A DNA stretch of 64,000 nucleotides from Rhizobium sp. 16-488-2b (GTDB lineage Bacteria > Pseudomonadota > Alphaproteobacteria > Rhizobiales > Rhizobiaceae), in the NCBI RefSeq assembly GCF_017741815.1, contig NZ_JAGHMF010000008.1, positions 186,001 through 250,000 of the forward strand, written 5' to 3'. A model generated the notes under the pieces. It was not told where the DNA came from. It did not search any database and saw only the letters and a list, made by a program, of their open reading frames with translations. Shown here piece by piece: positions 9,400-19,630 of this stretch; position 1 is the stretch's first letter, and each line of letters starts with the position of its first letter. A program made the position numbers and the translations under genes.

Positions 9400-9624
9400 A
9401 TGGAACCGGACACCGTAACGATTGACAACCGCAACGACTTTTCGCTCTGGGCGATCGAGCGCGCAAAGCTGATCGTCAGCGAACAGGGAACGGCGCTTGC
9501 ACTTGCGGCGCGCGACATGGACGACGCCGGGATCGGTCAGGCCGGCAACGCGCTCGGCCAGGCCATCGCCGACGCAATGCTCGAAGTATTCGACGGGCTG
9601 ATGAATGGCGTCGCCGAGGAATAA
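9400..9624 (+). CDS. small hypothetical protein
   Basis: Predicted 74-residue acidic protein starting MEPDTVTIDNRNDFSLW. The ATG at 9400 is preceded by GAGAGGAA (9386-9393) at a good distance, and the gene is followed by a strong rho-independent terminator at 9744-9774, which together argue for a real, independently expressed gene. The C-terminal half (GQAGNALGQAIADAMLEVFDGL) looks like one amphipathic helix. No signal peptide, membrane segment or known domain is visible. Confidence 0.6.
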   Translation: MEPDTVTIDNRNDFSLWAIERAKLIVSEQGTALALAARDMDDAGIGQAGNALGQAIADAMLEVFDGLMNGVAEE

Positions 9625-9743
9625 CCCGTTCGGCGCGGCCCGATATTCTTCGGGAACCTTTTTGCGGCTGACGGGTTTTATCTCCGCAACGTATTGAAAT
9701 CCGCGTTGCTGGATCAGCAAGCCCAATGCAGTCCAACCAAAAG

Positions 9744-9774
9744 CCCGGTGCAGCCCCTCGCACCGGGTTTTTTT
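9744..9774 (+). terminator. rho-independent terminator
   Basis: CCCGGTGC at 9744-9751 and GCACCGGG at 9760-9767 form a perfect 8-bp stem with an 8-base loop, followed by seven T residues at 9768-9774. It lies 120 bases after the stop of the small gene ending at 9624. The 9625-9743 stretch between them has no gene, so the terminator ends either the long 3' UTR of that gene or a separate small RNA. Confidence 0.9.
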
Positions 9775-9824
9775 CCATGCGCGGTACCGGGGCGCCCACG
9801 CTTGATGCATAAAGAACATACTAT

Positions 9825-10166
9825 ATGTTAAGGGCGCGGTGGCAGCTTTGCACGGCTACCGCCAATCAAATGCGCTTCGAGGGGTATAGAGCGTTGGACA
9901 CGAGACCATGGATGATCCCTGTTCTGATCGCCTGCCGGCGCAGTGGCGCCGTTTATACCGTCACGAGTACCCGTGAAGCGCTCAAACTGCTTTTCACCGC
10001 TTGGCCCGTCGCCGAAGGCAAAGCCTACTTTTCCGCCTTGGAAGTGTGCGACGGTGTCGCGATCGGCAAGGCATCGCCGGAAGACGCGCGCCTCGCCTTT
10101 ATCGCCGCCGCCGATGAAGCCAGGGTACCGTATGACGTGGTGCCCGCCGCACCGATTCCGCTGTAG
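9825..10166 (+). CDS. DUF982 domain-containing protein
   Basis: Small cytoplasmic protein of unknown function common in Rhizobiales. The DUF982 pattern is clear: W(M)IPV.. at the start of the domain, STREAL near residue 50, a TAWP motif, then C(D)GVAIGKASPEDARLAFIAAADEA toward the end. The first 25-30 residues (before RPWMIPVL) are outside the domain, and the start is uncertain: the ATG at 9825 or the one at 9870 are both possible, and neither has a strong ribosome site. It converges on the next minus-strand gene 15 bases away. Confidence 0.82.
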   Translation: MLRARWQLCTATANQMRFEGYRALDTRPWMIPVLIACRRSGAVYTVTSTREALKLLFTAWPVAEGKAYFSALEVCDGVAIGKASPEDARLAFIAAADEARVPYDVVPAAPIPL

Positions 10167-10181
10167 GCAGTGCGAGCGCGC

Positions 10182-10607
10182 CTACTCCTCGACGCCTTCC
10201 TCGAACGTATAGGACGCGCACATTTCGTCGGAGCTCTTCGGCGCATGACGACCGGTGAACACCGCGATCGCGGACAAGCTATCGCCAGCGGACCAATTTG
10301 CGACATAGGTGACCGGACCGGAGCCGCAGAGACGATTGCCGTTCAGCAGTTCGGGGTCCGAAGGATCGGCCACGCGATAGACGGACGCTGCTACTCGCTC
10401 GCCGTCGACCATGAAGTGATCGGCAACCAGATTGGAAAACGAAAGCTCATCACCCGTTTCAAAGGTGATGCTGAAGTCGTCCATCGAGATATCGCCGGTA
10501 ACGGACATGGCGGTGTTGCTGACGGCCTTGTACGAGTCGGCCCATGACGGGCTCGCGGCCGACAGCGCAGCGAGCGACAGAATAAGACATGATTTGAAGA
10601 AGCGCAC
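10182..10607 (-). CDS. hypothetical secreted protein
   Basis: Predicted 141-residue exported protein. A Sec signal peptide (MRFFKSCLILSLAALSAAS, cleavage near SWA-DS, residue 24) precedes a mostly beta-strand, acidic domain with two cysteines (C94 and C130 approximately) that could form a disulfide in the periplasm. The start is GTG at 10607 with GAGG six bases upstream. It follows another small exported protein gene (10660-11154), but a hairpin terminator separates the two. No domain recognised; function unknown. Confidence 0.7.
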   Translation of the reverse strand: MRFFKSCLILSLAALSAASPSWADSYKAVSNTAMSVTGDISMDDFSITFETGDELSFSNLVADHFMVDGERVAASVYRVADPSDPELLNGNRLCGSGPVTYVANWSAGDSLSAIAVFTGRHAPKSSDEMCASYTFEEGVEE

Positions 10608-10623
10608 GGTGACCTCGGGGGGG

Positions 10624-10652
10624 AAAAGGCAGGCACGGCAGAGCCGTGCCTG
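10624..10652 (-). terminator. probable rho-independent terminator
   Basis: CAGGCACGGC (10630-10639) and GCCGTGCCTG (10643-10652) make a perfect 10-bp stem with a 3-base loop. On the minus strand it is followed by CCTTTTCCC, a short T-run. It sits in the 52-base gap after the gene at 10660-11154 and before the next minus-strand start, so it probably limits read-through between the two secreted-protein genes. Confidence 0.65.
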
Positions 10653-10659
10653 CGCGATG

Positions 10660-11154
10660 TTACTCGGCTGCCGGTTTTAGGGAGCTGATGATTGCCTGGA
10701 GTTCAGGCCCATGCGCCTCCTGCGTTCCCTGCGATCCCCAATAGGTGATAACGAGGAGCTTGCCTGGTTTGGGCGAGAGCAGCGAGAGGCCGATATTGAC
10801 TGCGCCGTCATTGTCGGTGCCGGTCCAGTCGAAGTTGGTCATGTCCATGCCGTTGATCGGCTCATCGGACTTCTTCTGCGTCGAGCCGTCGACCTTCACG
10901 CCGTTCTTTTGAAGAAAGGCAATGGCATCGTCGATGACCTTGTCGGTGCTCTTTTCGTCGGCGACGTCGATCGAGAGGTAAATAGCCGAGTCATCGGACG
11001 TCGCCTGGATCCCGGTTTCCGTTTCCTCGGGCTCCCAGCTATCTGGAATGGCGATCTGAGCGATGGGGGCGTCGCTCGGGAATGCAAGCGTCTTGGCCTG
11101 GCTGATGCCGGGTATGAGGGCGGCGAGAAGCGCCCCGACGATAATCGTCTTCAT
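10660..11154 (-). CDS. hypothetical secreted protein
   Basis: Predicted 164-residue exported protein. The start ATG at 11154 (MKTIIVGALLAALIPG) has AGGGA upstream and gives a proper Sec signal peptide cleaved after SQA; a longer frame to 11181 would spoil the signal. The mature part is a compact alpha/beta protein with PIAQIAIPDSWEPEETETG, a DKVIDDAIAFLQKNGV helix and a GLSLLSPKPGKLLVITYWGS strand. This layout resembles small periplasmic proteins of the lipocalin/PsbP-like size class, but I cannot assign a family. Confidence 0.7.
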   Translation of the reverse strand: MKTIIVGALLAALIPGISQAKTLAFPSDAPIAQIAIPDSWEPEETETGIQATSDDSAIYLSIDVADEKSTDKVIDDAIAFLQKNGVKVDGSTQKKSDEPINGMDMTNFDWTGTDNDGAVNIGLSLLSPKPGKLLVITYWGSQGTQEAHGPELQAIISSLKPAAE

Positions 11155-11272
11155 GTAAGGTCCCTGGGGGTTAGAGAACATGTGTGCGGGCGCATATTAG
11201 CGCTGCGGCGTTAAAAAGATCCGCACACCGCCATCGCACGTTCGCTCCGCCCCAGAAATGGTTCTGGCCTAG

Positions 11273-11314
11273 AAAAAGTTCGGGCCGGCGTGGACATCAT
11301 GTCCGCGCCGGCCC
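11273..11314 (-). terminator. rho-independent terminator of the RND efflux operon
   Basis: GGGCCGGCG at 11282-11290 pairs with CGCCGGCCC at 11306-11314, and GGAC/GTCC extends the stem inward to a 5-base loop (one T-G wobble position). Read on the minus strand, the stem is followed by GAACTTTTTC (T-run at 11277-11273). It lies 20 bases after the permease stop codon. Confidence 0.9.
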
Positions 11315-11333
11315 GTTGTTCGAAAGACCGTTG

Positions 11334-14300
11334 TTACTCGCCGGGAACGATCGCCGGGTTGTTGCCGGGAGCCGCTTGCGGGCTATCGGCCTGCTTCGGC
11401 GCCTTCCAGGCGATCAGGCGGTAGAACATCGGGATGAAGAAGGTCGCGATGAACGTCGCCGCGAGCATGCCCCCGATTACGCCGGTTCCGATGGCGTGAC
11501 GGCTGGCCGAGCCCGCACCCGTGCTGATCGCCAACGGCACGACACCCAGAATGAATGCCAGCGACGTCATGACGATCGGACGGAAACGCAGGCGGGCTGC
11601 TTCGATCGCAGCCTCGGCGGCCGTCAGTCCCTCCTGGCGCTTCAGAACGGCAAACTCGACGATGAGGATGGCGTTCTTGGCGGCCAGGCCGATCAGCGTG
11701 ACCATGCCGATCTGGAAGTAGACGTCGTTGGTCAGCCCGCGCAGCATCGTTGCGAGCAACGCACCGAACAGCGCGAACGGGATGGCGGTAATGACCGCCA
11801 ACGGTAGCGTCCACTTCTCGTACTGAGCGGCCAGGATCAGGAACACCATGATGATGCCGAAGAGCATCGCCTGCGTTCCCGCGCCACCCGTTGCCAGTTC
11901 CTGGTAGGCCGAACCTGTCCAGGCGATCTGGTAGCTTGCCGGCAAGGTCTCGTTGGCGACCTCCTGCAACGCGCGGATCGCGTCGCCCGACGTATAGCCA
12001 GGAGCCGGGTTGCCGGTGACCTTGGCCGAGTTGAACGCGTTGAAGCGTTCGACCTGGTCGGGGCCGATGATGCGGGTGACCTTCACCAGCGCATCCAGCG
12101 GGATCATGCTGCCGTTGTTCGAGCGGACGAAGACCTGGCGAAGATCGTCAGGCGATTGGCGGAAAGCCGATTCCGACTGCAGATTGACCTGGTAGTTGCG
12201 GCCATAGAGCGTGAAGTCGTTGACATAGAGGCTACCGAACGTGGCCTGCATGGCATCGAACACGGTGTTGATCGGCACGTCGAGCGCCTTTGCCTTCTCG
12301 CGATCGAGATCCGCGTGATATTGCGGAACGCTGGCATCGAAGGTGGTGCGCACGGCTGTCAGCTCAGGGCGCTTCGAAGCCGCGGCCACGAGAGCATTCG
12401 CCTGTTCGGCAAGGTTCGCGATGCCGTTGCCGCCACGGTCCTGAACATAGGCTTCGAAACCGCCCGTGGTGCTCAGGCCCTGGATCGGCGGCGGATTGAA
12501 GGCGAGAACCATCCCGTCCTTGATCCCGCTGTTGGCGCCGATGATCGGCCCCGCCATGTTGCGGGCGTCCAGCGCCGCGGTGGTGCGCTCCTTCCAGTCA
12601 TCAAGAATGATGAAGGACACACCGGCACTGCTCTTGATGCCGCCGGCGAGAATATCGTAGCCGGAGACCGCGAAGACGTCGTGAACGCCTTCAAGCTTCG
12701 AGGTGTTTTCGACCACTTGGTTCATGACCGCTTCGGTGCGCGGAAGCGCTGCTGCCGGCGGAAGTACGGCAACCTGCAGCACCCAACCCTGGTCTTCGTT
12801 GGGAACGAGCGATCCCGGGATGGTGTAGAAGAGATAGCCAGTCGCGCCAAGCAGGGCGCCAACGAGGACGAGACCGATGGCGAAACGCTTGACGAAGAAG
12901 CGAACGCCGGCCGTATAGCCCGACGTCAGACGGTCAAAGGCGCGGTTGAACACGCGGAACGGCAGCGCCGGTTCATGATGACCCGGCTTCAGGATCAGCC
13001 CGCAGAGCGCCGGCGTCAACGTCAAGGCCACGATACCCGACAGGATCACCGAGATGGCGATCGTGACGGCGAACTGCTTGTACATCTGGCCCGCAAGCCC
13101 GCCCATGAAGGAGACCGGGATGAAGACCGAGCACAGCACGAGCACGATTGCGACAACCGGCCCCGTGACTTCGCCCATGGCCTTGATCGCCGCATCCTTG
13201 GGCGGCAGCTTGTCCACCGTCATCAAGCGCTCGACGTTCTCAAGAACCACGATCGCGTCATCGACGACGATACCGATCGCGAGCACCAGTCCGAAGAGCG
13301 TCAAGAGGTTGATAGAGAAGCCAAGCAGATACATGCCGGCGAAAGTGCCGATGATCGAGATCGGAACCGCGATCACAGGGATGAGCGTTGCCCGCCAGTT
13401 CTGCAGAAACAGGAACACCACGATGACGACAAGCGCGATCGCTTCGAAGAAGGTATGAATGACTTCCTCGATCGAGACCTGGATGAACTTCGTCGTATCG
13501 TAGGGGATACGATAGTCGATACCATCAGGGAACGACTTCTTCAGTTCAGCCAAGCGCGTCGAAAGCGCTTCCATCGTGTTCAACGCGTTGGCGCCCGGCT
13601 GCAGATAGATCGCGATCGGAACGGCCGGCGTACCATTCAAGCTGCTCTGCACAGCATAGCTCTTGGTGCCAAGCTCGATGCGCGCGACATCCTTCAGCCG
13701 CAGCGTCGCCGCGTTGCTGGTCGAGCGCAGGATGATGTTTCCGAAGGCTTCGGGATCCGTCAGACGGCCCTGCGTCGAAACGCTGTAGGTGAAGGGCTGC
13801 CCGGTTGCGCTCGGCTGATCGCCGAAACGGCCGGCCGCGAACTGCGAGTTCTGCTCCTGGATGGCGGTCGACACGTCGCTCGGCGTCAGGCCGTACTGTG
13901 CCATCTTGTCGGGTCGCAGCCAGACGCGCATGGAGTAGTCGATATCACCCAGCACGTTGACGTCGCCGATGCCGGGAAGACGCTTCAGGTCGTCGATGAC
14001 GTTCAGGAGCGCATAGTTGCCGACATAGGCGCGGTCATACTGCGTATTGTTGGAGAACATCGCCACGAACGCCAGAATGGAGTTCGAGCGCTTCGCGACA
14101 ACGACGCCCTGGCGGGTCACTTCCTGCGGCAGGGTCGAGGTCGCACGCTGAACACGGTTGTTGACGTTGATCGCGGCCTGGTCGGGATCCGTGCCAAGCG
14201 CGAACGTCACCGTGATTTGCATGGTGCCGCTGTTGGAGTTCGTCGATTGCATGTAGAGCATGTTCTCAACGCCATTGATCTGCTGCTCCAGCGGAGCGGC

Positions 14301-14486
14301 AACGGTCTGTGCGACCGTCTCGGCGCTGGCGCCGGGATAGTTCGCGGTGACGACGACCTGCGGCGGCACAAGCTCGGGATACTGTGCGATCGGCAGCGCC
14401 CGCAGAGCCAAAAGGCCCGCCAGGACGATGACAATGGAAATGACCGCCGCGAAAACCGGACGGTCGATAAAGAACCTGTTACCCAT
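11334..14486 (-). CDS. RND multidrug efflux transporter, AcrB-like (HAE1 family)
   Basis: Inner-membrane proton/drug antiporter of 1050 residues, the full HAE1 length. It opens with the family start [17 protein letters not shown] and has the proton-relay residues in [16 protein letters not shown] (TM4, about residues 400-415) and the TM10 lysine in [14 protein letters not shown]. The two large periplasmic porter loops are intact. It would form a tripartite pump with the membrane-fusion protein encoded upstream, whose stop overlaps its ATG by one base, and with an outer-membrane TolC-like channel encoded elsewhere. Closest by eye to the AcrB/MexB/AmeB group. Substrates cannot be inferred. Confidence 0.96.
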   Translation of the reverse strand: MGNRFFIDRPVFAAVISIVIVLAGLLALRALPIAQYPELVPPQVVVTANYPGASAETVAQTVAAPLEQQINGVENMLYMQSTNSNSGTMQITVTFALGTDPDQAAINVNNRVQRATSTLPQEVTRQGVVVAKRSNSILAFVAMFSNNTQYDRAYVGNYALLNVIDDLKRLPGIGDVNVLGDIDYSMRVWLRPDKMAQYGLTPSDVSTAIQEQNSQFAAGRFGDQPSATGQPFTYSVSTQGRLTDPEAFGNIILRSTSNAATLRLKDVARIELGTKSYAVQSSLNGTPAVPIAIYLQPGANALNTMEALSTRLAELKKSFPDGIDYRIPYDTTKFIQVSIEEVIHTFFEAIALVVIVVFLFLQNWRATLIPVIAVPISIIGTFAGMYLLGFSINLLTLFGLVLAIGIVVDDAIVVLENVERLMTVDKLPPKDAAIKAMGEVTGPVVAIVLVLCSVFIPVSFMGGLAGQMYKQFAVTIAISVILSGIVALTLTPALCGLILKPGHHEPALPFRVFNRAFDRLTSGYTAGVRFFVKRFAIGLVLVGALLGATGYLFYTIPGSLVPNEDQGWVLQVAVLPPAAALPRTEAVMNQVVENTSKLEGVHDVFAVSGYDILAGGIKSSAGVSFIILDDWKERTTAALDARNMAGPIIGANSGIKDGMVLAFNPPPIQGLSTTGGFEAYVQDRGGNGIANLAEQANALVAAASKRPELTAVRTTFDASVPQYHADLDREKAKALDVPINTVFDAMQATFGSLYVNDFTLYGRNYQVNLQSESAFRQSPDDLRQVFVRSNNGSMIPLDALVKVTRIIGPDQVERFNAFNSAKVTGNPAPGYTSGDAIRALQEVANETLPASYQIAWTGSAYQELATGGAGTQAMLFGIIMVFLILAAQYEKWTLPLAVITAIPFALFGALLATMLRGLTNDVYFQIGMVTLIGLAAKNAILIVEFAVLKRQEGLTAAEAAIEAARLRFRPIVMTSLAFILGVVPLAISTGAGSASRHAIGTGVIGGMLAATFIATFFIPMFYRLIAWKAPKQADSPQAAPGNNPAIVPGE

Positions 14487-15670
14487 CAGTTTGAAGCCGT
14501 CTCTTTCGTATCCTTGCCGGTATTCACCGCGGCCGCTTCAGCCGTTGCGTTGACGGCCGAGCCTGGGCGCACCTTGATGACGCCTTCGGTGATCAGCTGC
14601 TCACCAGCCTGAAGGCCCGAGTTGACGATCCAGTTGCTGCCGACCTTCTGGCCGAGCGTGACCGCATTGACCTTCGCCTTGCCGTCCTTGCCGACGGTGT
14701 AGACGAACTGACCCTGCGGCCCCTGCAACAGCGCCACCTCAGGAATGACGATCGCATCATCTGCGGTCACGCCGCTGACCGTCGCGCGCACGAACTGGCC
14801 GGGGATGAGCTGCCGATCCGGATTGTCGATTATCGCACGGGCCTGGATGGTACCAGTATTGACGTCGACAGTCGCCGAGGTGAAGTCGACGACGCCTTCG
14901 TGGTCGTAGGTCGAGCCATCGCCGAAGGTCAGTTTTACGCGCAGCTTCTGCTCCTGGCCCTTCGCCTTCATCAAATCAATGAGATGGCGGACTTCGCGCG
15001 CCTCGGAATCCGAGAATGAGAAGTTGACGTACACGGGGTCCAGCTGAGTGATATTGGTCAGCAGGCTCGAATCCGTGCTGATAAGGCTGCCTTCGGACAT
15101 CTGCTCAAGGCTGGTGATGCCGCTGATCGGAGCGGTTACCTTGGTGTAGCCGAGATTGAGCTCGGCGGTCCTGACCTGCGCTTCGGCGGAAGCGACGGCT
15201 GCTTCGGCAAGTTCGCGCGCCGAGATCGCATCGTCGCGGCTTTTCTGACTGCCGACCTTCTGGTCGAAGAGGCTGATGTTGCGCTTTTCTTCGCGGATAC
15301 CCTGGCTGAGCTGTGCCTGTGCCTGCTTGAGCCCGGCCTGCGCCTGCATCAGCGCGGCTTCATAGGGTGCTGGATCGAGGAGAAACAGAACATCGCCGGC
15401 CTTGACCTGGGCGCCTTCAACGAAATTGCGCTTCAACAGGATGCCGCTAACGCGGGCGCGCACTTCCGTCTGGCGAAACGCCGAGACACGAGCGGCGTAT
15501 TCATAGCTGAGCGGGACCGAGCTCGCGGAAACATTGACGGTCGTGACGGATGGGGGTGGTGGGGCTGCGGCCTGCTGGGCCATTGCCGTGGAGGACATGA
15601 ATATCGAAACAGCCGCCACGAGCACGCCGCTGCGAACGGTGGAAAAATGCCGCTGATTTTTGTTTTGCAC
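14486..15670 (-). CDS. RND efflux periplasmic adaptor (membrane-fusion protein), AcrA-like
   Basis: Adaptor linking the AcrB-like pump to a TolC-type channel. I chose a GTG start at 15670 (394 residues) because it has an AAGGCGA ribosome site and puts a signal peptide at the N-terminus ([21 protein letters not shown]). The longer open frame adds 67 residues with no family resemblance. Visible parts are the lipoyl halves around [17 protein letters not shown] and [13 protein letters not shown], an alpha-hairpin between them, and the beta-barrel with [12 protein letters not shown]. No cysteine follows the signal, so it is not an obvious lipoprotein. No TetR-type regulator gene lies next to the operon. 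Confidence 0.93.
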   Translation of the reverse strand: MQNKNQRHFSTVRSGVLVAAVSIFMSSTAMAQQAAAPPPPSVTTVNVSASSVPLSYEYAARVSAFRQTEVRARVSGILLKRNFVEGAQVKAGDVLFLLDPAPYEAALMQAQAGLKQAQAQLSQGIREEKRNISLFDQKVGSQKSRDDAISARELAEAAVASAEAQVRTAELNLGYTKVTAPISGITSLEQMSEGSLISTDSSLLTNITQLDPVYVNFSFSDSEAREVRHLIDLMKAKGQEQKLRVKLTFGDGSTYDHEGVVDFTSATVDVNTGTIQARAIIDNPDRQLIPGQFVRATVSGVTADDAIVIPEVALLQGPQGQFVYTVGKDGKAKVNAVTLGQKVGSNWIVNSGLQAGEQLITEGVIKVRPGSAVNATAEAAAVNTGKDTKETASN

Positions 15671-16370
15671 TATATTCGCCTTTACTTCGGCTCGATTTAA
15701 CCGAGCAGCCTTCGTTTCCTCCTCCCCTGGCCCTCCGCCAGACTGTATTCCATTGTGAAAATTGGCCTTAGAGACTCCACCCGCAAGCGGCCAAAGCGAT
15801 GTCCGCTTGCCGCTCGCCTGTCTCGAAGAACCTGCGCACGTCGATGCGGAAACAGCTGGATATTTCGCCACTGTTCCCGGTTTCTTGTTTTATATCCCGT
15901 ATTTAACACCCGACCGGAGCCTGAGCCCCGTCCTGGCATTTACGTAACAGCTAGGTCCGAACATGTTAAGATGCCGAAATCCGCATAAGGCCATGAAGCA
16001 CGTTCATGAATGACCGCCGACTGACCGCAACAGCGAATTTGCCTGCGCGCTTTCGGTCTGCTCAGGATGAGTTTTCGGCATCATCAATGCGCTCTAAAGT
16101 ATTTTTTTACCTTCATTATTAGGCGCATCTAATCTCCTTGTGCGAACACGCCGGATGCCAAAGCATCGTCGCCCGGATGGCGACGTATCGACGCAAGCAA
16201 CTTTTTGTGTTCGCGAACTCAATCGGCTCCACCCCGATAACTCCTAATTTAACGATTGGTTAACCATATCCGTCGTTTAGAATGATTAACGGCCGTCAGG
16301 TCGTTGATTCGAAGACCGGGCGCCAAAATTGCGCCGGATACGGGGAAATACGATTGCGGCGATCGGAAAC
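15671..16370. other. divergent intergenic region between the efflux operon and bcsN
   Basis: About 700 bases without a supported gene; the small open frames in it have no ribosome site or family features. It holds the promoter of the efflux operon (minus strand) and that of the cellulose operon (plus strand). The 16080-16290 part is AT-rich and contains a CtrA-type box (16249-16264). Short palindromes AACATGTT (15960-15967 region) and TTCATGAA (near 16005) are seen but are too short to call operators. Confidence 0.6.
16249..16264 (+). promoter_or_regulatory. CtrA-type binding box upstream of the cellulose operon
   Basis: TTAA at 16249-16252, seven bases, then TTAAC at 16260-16264: an exact match to the TTAA-N7-TTAAC consensus of the alphaproteobacterial cell-cycle regulator CtrA. 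It is 107 bases before the bcsN start, a plausible distance for a promoter-proximal site. A further TTAAC half-site occurs near 16285. CtrA control of this operon is an inference. Confidence 0.6.
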
Positions 16371-17381
16371 ATGGGTTTGCTAAGATTGATTGCCCTTGCT
16401 GGGTTGGCTGGCCTTGCGGCCGGCTGCACATCGACTGGAAATATCAGACAACCGAGCGCCGCTGAGACAATCGCGAGCGAGAAGGCGCTTGTCCTACCGC
16501 CGCCCGGCGGACCGTCGATCGTAAGCGTCGTCGAGCAGAAACGCGGCAATGGCGTCGACCAATCCATTTCGCTGTTCACATCGTCCTCGGTTTCCGGCCA
16601 GAACTTCCTGAAAGTGCAGTTTCTCGGCGGGCGCGGCGAAAATCCCGGCGCCGGGAACTCCACCTACAAGATGGTCAATGAGAGCGCTATTGCGCGCGAG
16701 ATGGCGACTGCCATCCCCGGTGTGCGGATGGCCCGCTCCGCGACGTTCCTGCAGAACAGCTACGGCCCCTTCGGCTATGCCTCTGGCACCAGCCGTAGCG
16801 GCGATATCTGCGTTTACGGATGGCAGCAAATCCGTTCCAGCCGTTCGGACCAGACCCAGGCCCGCAATTTCGGTATGATCCAGGTTCGCCTGCGCCTATG
16901 TGATGCGCGCGCAACCGAGCGCCAATTGCTGGGCGTGATGTACGGATACACCGTTATCGGCACCTTCAACGGCGAAATCTGGAACCCCTACGGCACGATG
17001 CAAGGCGGCGACCCGACCGTTGGGCGTCCCGGAAATCCGATCTATCCCGACGAGGGCGGCTATCGCTCGACGCCGATGCCGATCGGCTACGAACCGGCCC
17101 CGACGCAGACCTACTCACGGCCCGCGCCGGTGCGCCGCGCAGCCGTTCGACCGGCCGCCAGCGCGCCTGTGGCGCCTGCCTTGCCGCCAGCCATCGGCCC
17201 ACGCGTGCCGGGACCTGACCTTTCCGAAAACGTGCCACAGGCGCCGATGGACGCTGCCGATCTGCCTCACACTTCGGCGCGCCAGCAAGCCCCGCAACAG
17301 ACGATGACAGCGAGTGGCGTGAACGTGCCGTCGCCGGAATGCATTGGCAACACGGTGGCAAATGCCGCCTGCCAGAGATGA
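16371..17381 (+). CDS. bcsN: cellulose biosynthesis protein BcsN (lipoprotein)
   Basis: BcsN is an accessory protein found in Rhizobiales cellulose operons; its molecular role is not settled. The 336-residue product starts at the ATG at 16371 with a lipoprotein signal (MGLLRLIALAGLAGLAAGC), so it is probably anchored in a membrane at the periplasmic side. The middle contains the conserved stretch NFLKVQFLGGRGENPGAG and GDICVYGWQQI. The last 110 residues are Pro/Ala-rich and low complexity. It precedes bcsA by 59 bases in the same direction, as in other type III bcs operons. Confidence 0.9.
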   Translation: MGLLRLIALAGLAGLAAGCTSTGNIRQPSAAETIASEKALVLPPPGGPSIVSVVEQKRGNGVDQSISLFTSSSVSGQNFLKVQFLGGRGENPGAGNSTYKMVNESAIAREMATAIPGVRMARSATFLQNSYGPFGYASGTSRSGDICVYGWQQIRSSRSDQTQARNFGMIQVRLRLCDARATERQLLGVMYGYTVIGTFNGEIWNPYGTMQGGDPTVGRPGNPIYPDEGGYRSTPMPIGYEPAPTQTYSRPAPVRRAAVRPAASAPVAPALPPAIGPRVPGPDLSENVPQAPMDAADLPHTSARQQAPQQTMTASGVNVPSPECIGNTVANAACQR

Positions 17382-17440
17382 CGATCAGCTAAGCCGGCAT
17401 CGGAGACGATGCCCGGCGCAATGCCTTTGAAGGAACGCCG

Positions 17441-19630
17441 ATGCATAAGGCCCGCAGCATCTTGATCTGGGCAGTGGTTGCGATCTGTGTGGTCGCGCTG
17501 GTGACCCTGCCGGTGAATTTGCAGGCGCAGTTGATCGCTAGCATCACCGTGGTCGCCGTCATGGCGATCATCAAGGGGCTCAAGGGTGAAGGCACGTGGC
17601 GCCTGATCGCGCTCGCCTTTGGTACGGCGATCGTCATGCGCTATGTCTATTGGCGAACGACCAACACCTTGCCCCCGGTCAACCAGCCGGAAAACTTCAT
17701 TCCCGGCCTGCTGCTCTATCTCGCCGAAATGTATAGCGTCGCCATGCTGGCGCTCAGCCTCTTCATCGTCGCCACCCCCTTGCCGCCACGTCCTTCGCGC
17801 GTGGGAAAGCTCCAGCGTTTTCCGCATGTCGATGTCTTCGTGCCCACCTATAACGAAGATTCCCACCTTCTCGCCAACACGCTCTCGGCCGCCAAGGCGA
17901 TGGACTATCCGGCGGACAAGCTGACCGTTTGGCTGCTCGACGATGGCGGGACGGTGCAGAAGCGCAATTCGAATAAGCTGCTGGAGGCGCAGGCAGCCGT
18001 CGCGCGCCACAACGAGCTCAAGCAACTCTGCGAGGAAATCGGCGTCCGTTATCTGACGCGCGAGCGCAACGAGCATGCCAAGGCCGGCAATCTGAACAAC
18101 GGCATGCAGCATTCGACCGGCGAGCTGATCGCGGTCTTCGACGCCGACCACGCGCCTGCGCGCGACTTCCTGCTCGAAACCGTCGGCTATTTCGACGACG
18201 ATCCGAAGCTTTTCCTGGTACAGACGCCGCACTTCTTCATCAATCCCGATCCGCTGGAGCGCAATCTGCGCACCTTCGACAACATGCCGAGCGAGAACGA
18301 GATGTTCTACGGCATCATCCAGCGCGGCCTCGACAAGTGGAACGCGGCCTTCTTCTGCGGCTCCGCGGCGGTTCTGAGCCGCAAGGCGCTGGAATCGCAG
18401 AACGGTTTCAGCGGCATCAGTATCACCGAGGACTGCGAGACGGCGCTGGCACTTCACGGAAGCGGCTGGAACAGCATCTATGTGGACAAGCCGCTGATTG
18501 CCGGCCTGCAGCCGGCGACGTTCGCGAGCTTCATCGGCCAGCGCAGCCGCTGGGCGCAGGGCATGATGCAGATCCTCAGGTTCCGCTTTCCGCTGCTCAA
18601 GCGCGGGCTGACGATCCCGCAGCGCTTCTGCTACATGTCGTCGACACTCTTCTGGCTCTTCCCCTTCCCGCGCACGGTCTTCCTGTTCGCGCCACTCTGC
18701 TACCTGTTCTTCGACCTTGAGATCTTCACCGCCTCCGGCGGCGAGTTCCTGGCCTATACGCTCGCCTACATGCTCGTGAACCTCATCATGCAGAACTACC
18801 TCTATGGTTCGTTCCGTTGGCCATGGATTTCCGAGCTCTACGAGTATGTGCAAACGGTGCATCTGCTGCCGGCGGTAATCTCCGTCATGCTGAACCCGAG
18901 GAAGCCGACCTTCAAGGTGACCGCCAAGGACGAGTCGATCGCCGTCAGCCGCCTGTCGGAAATCAGCCGTCCCTTCTTCGTCATCTTCGCGGTGCAGATC
19001 ATCGCGTTGATCGTCACCATCTACCGCATTTATACCGAGCCTTATAAGGCCGACGTCACGCTCGTTGTCGGCGGCTGGAACCTGATCAACCTGATCATGG
19101 CCGGCTGCGCGCTGGGCGTCGTGTCTGAACGCGGCGAACGCGCGTCCTCTCGCCGCGTGCGCGTCAACCGCCGGGCGGAGTTCGGCATCAATAGCAAGTG
19201 GTACACGGCGTCCATCGAGGACGTGTCGGTGCATGGCGCTCGCCTGCACGTGTTCGACAAGCAGCTGGAACAGTCGCTGGTCGGCGTCGAAGGCGAAGTT
19301 CGTTTCCGTCCGTTCAGCGGTGCTGATCTCGAAACGCTGCCGCTCGTGGTGCGCAATATCCAACCGACGGACGGGCTGCTTGCGGTGGGCTGCCAGTATG
19401 TCCCGAAGAGCGCGCTGGATCACCGGCTGATCGCCGACCTGATGTTTGCGAACTCGGCACAGTGGACGCAATTCCAGGAGGGCCGTCGGCGTAATCCGGG
19501 TCTGATCCGCGGAACGATCTGGTTCGTAGGCCTTGCTTTTTACCAAACGAGCCGAGGTCTCGTCTATTTCTTCCGCAGCATGCGGCCGGAGCGTGAGGAG
19601 CAGCGGCAAGTCTCGAAGGTGAATGGCTGA
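17441..19630 (+). CDS. bcsA: cellulose synthase catalytic subunit BcsA (UDP-forming)
   Basis: Inner-membrane GT2 processive synthase that polymerises UDP-glucose into beta-1,4-glucan and threads it through the membrane. The 729-residue protein has the D,D,D,QxxRW set: DDGG near residue 167, DADHAP near 233, TEDC near 328, and QRSRW near 366. Membrane helices lie on both sides of the catalytic domain. The C-terminal PilZ domain (about 570-690) has an Arg-rich RRVRVNRR stretch and DVSVHGARL, so activity should depend on cyclic di-GMP. It overlaps bcsB by one base. Length is typical of the Agrobacterium CelA type. Confidence 0.98.
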   Translation: MHKARSILIWAVVAICVVALVTLPVNLQAQLIASITVVAVMAIIKGLKGEGTWRLIALAFGTAIVMRYVYWRTTNTLPPVNQPENFIPGLLLYLAEMYSVAMLALSLFIVATPLPPRPSRVGKLQRFPHVDVFVPTYNEDSHLLANTLSAAKAMDYPADKLTVWLLDDGGTVQKRNSNKLLEAQAAVARHNELKQLCEEIGVRYLTRERNEHAKAGNLNNGMQHSTGELIAVFDADHAPARDFLLETVGYFDDDPKLFLVQTPHFFINPDPLERNLRTFDNMPSENEMFYGIIQRGLDKWNAAFFCGSAAVLSRKALESQNGFSGISITEDCETALALHGSGWNSIYVDKPLIAGLQPATFASFIGQRSRWAQGMMQILRFRFPLLKRGLTIPQRFCYMSSTLFWLFPFPRTVFLFAPLCYLFFDLEIFTASGGEFLAYTLAYMLVNLIMQNYLYGSFRWPWISELYEYVQTVHLLPAVISVMLNPRKPTFKVTAKDESIAVSRLSEISRPFFVIFAVQIIALIVTIYRIYTEPYKADVTLVVGGWNLINLIMAGCALGVVSERGERASSRRVRVNRRAEFGINSKWYTASIEDVSVHGARLHVFDKQLEQSLVGVEGEVRFRPFSGADLETLPLVVRNIQPTDGLLAVGCQYVPKSALDHRLIADLMFANSAQWTQFQEGRRRNPGLIRGTIWFVGLAFYQTSRGLVYFFRSMRPEREEQRQVSKVNG

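Noticed and set aside
12156..14612. Long plus-strand open frame of 818 codons opposite the RND permease
   Set aside because: It is antisense to a complete HAE1 transporter, has a His/Asp/Arg-rich composition typical of a GC-rich shadow frame, and shows no family motif.
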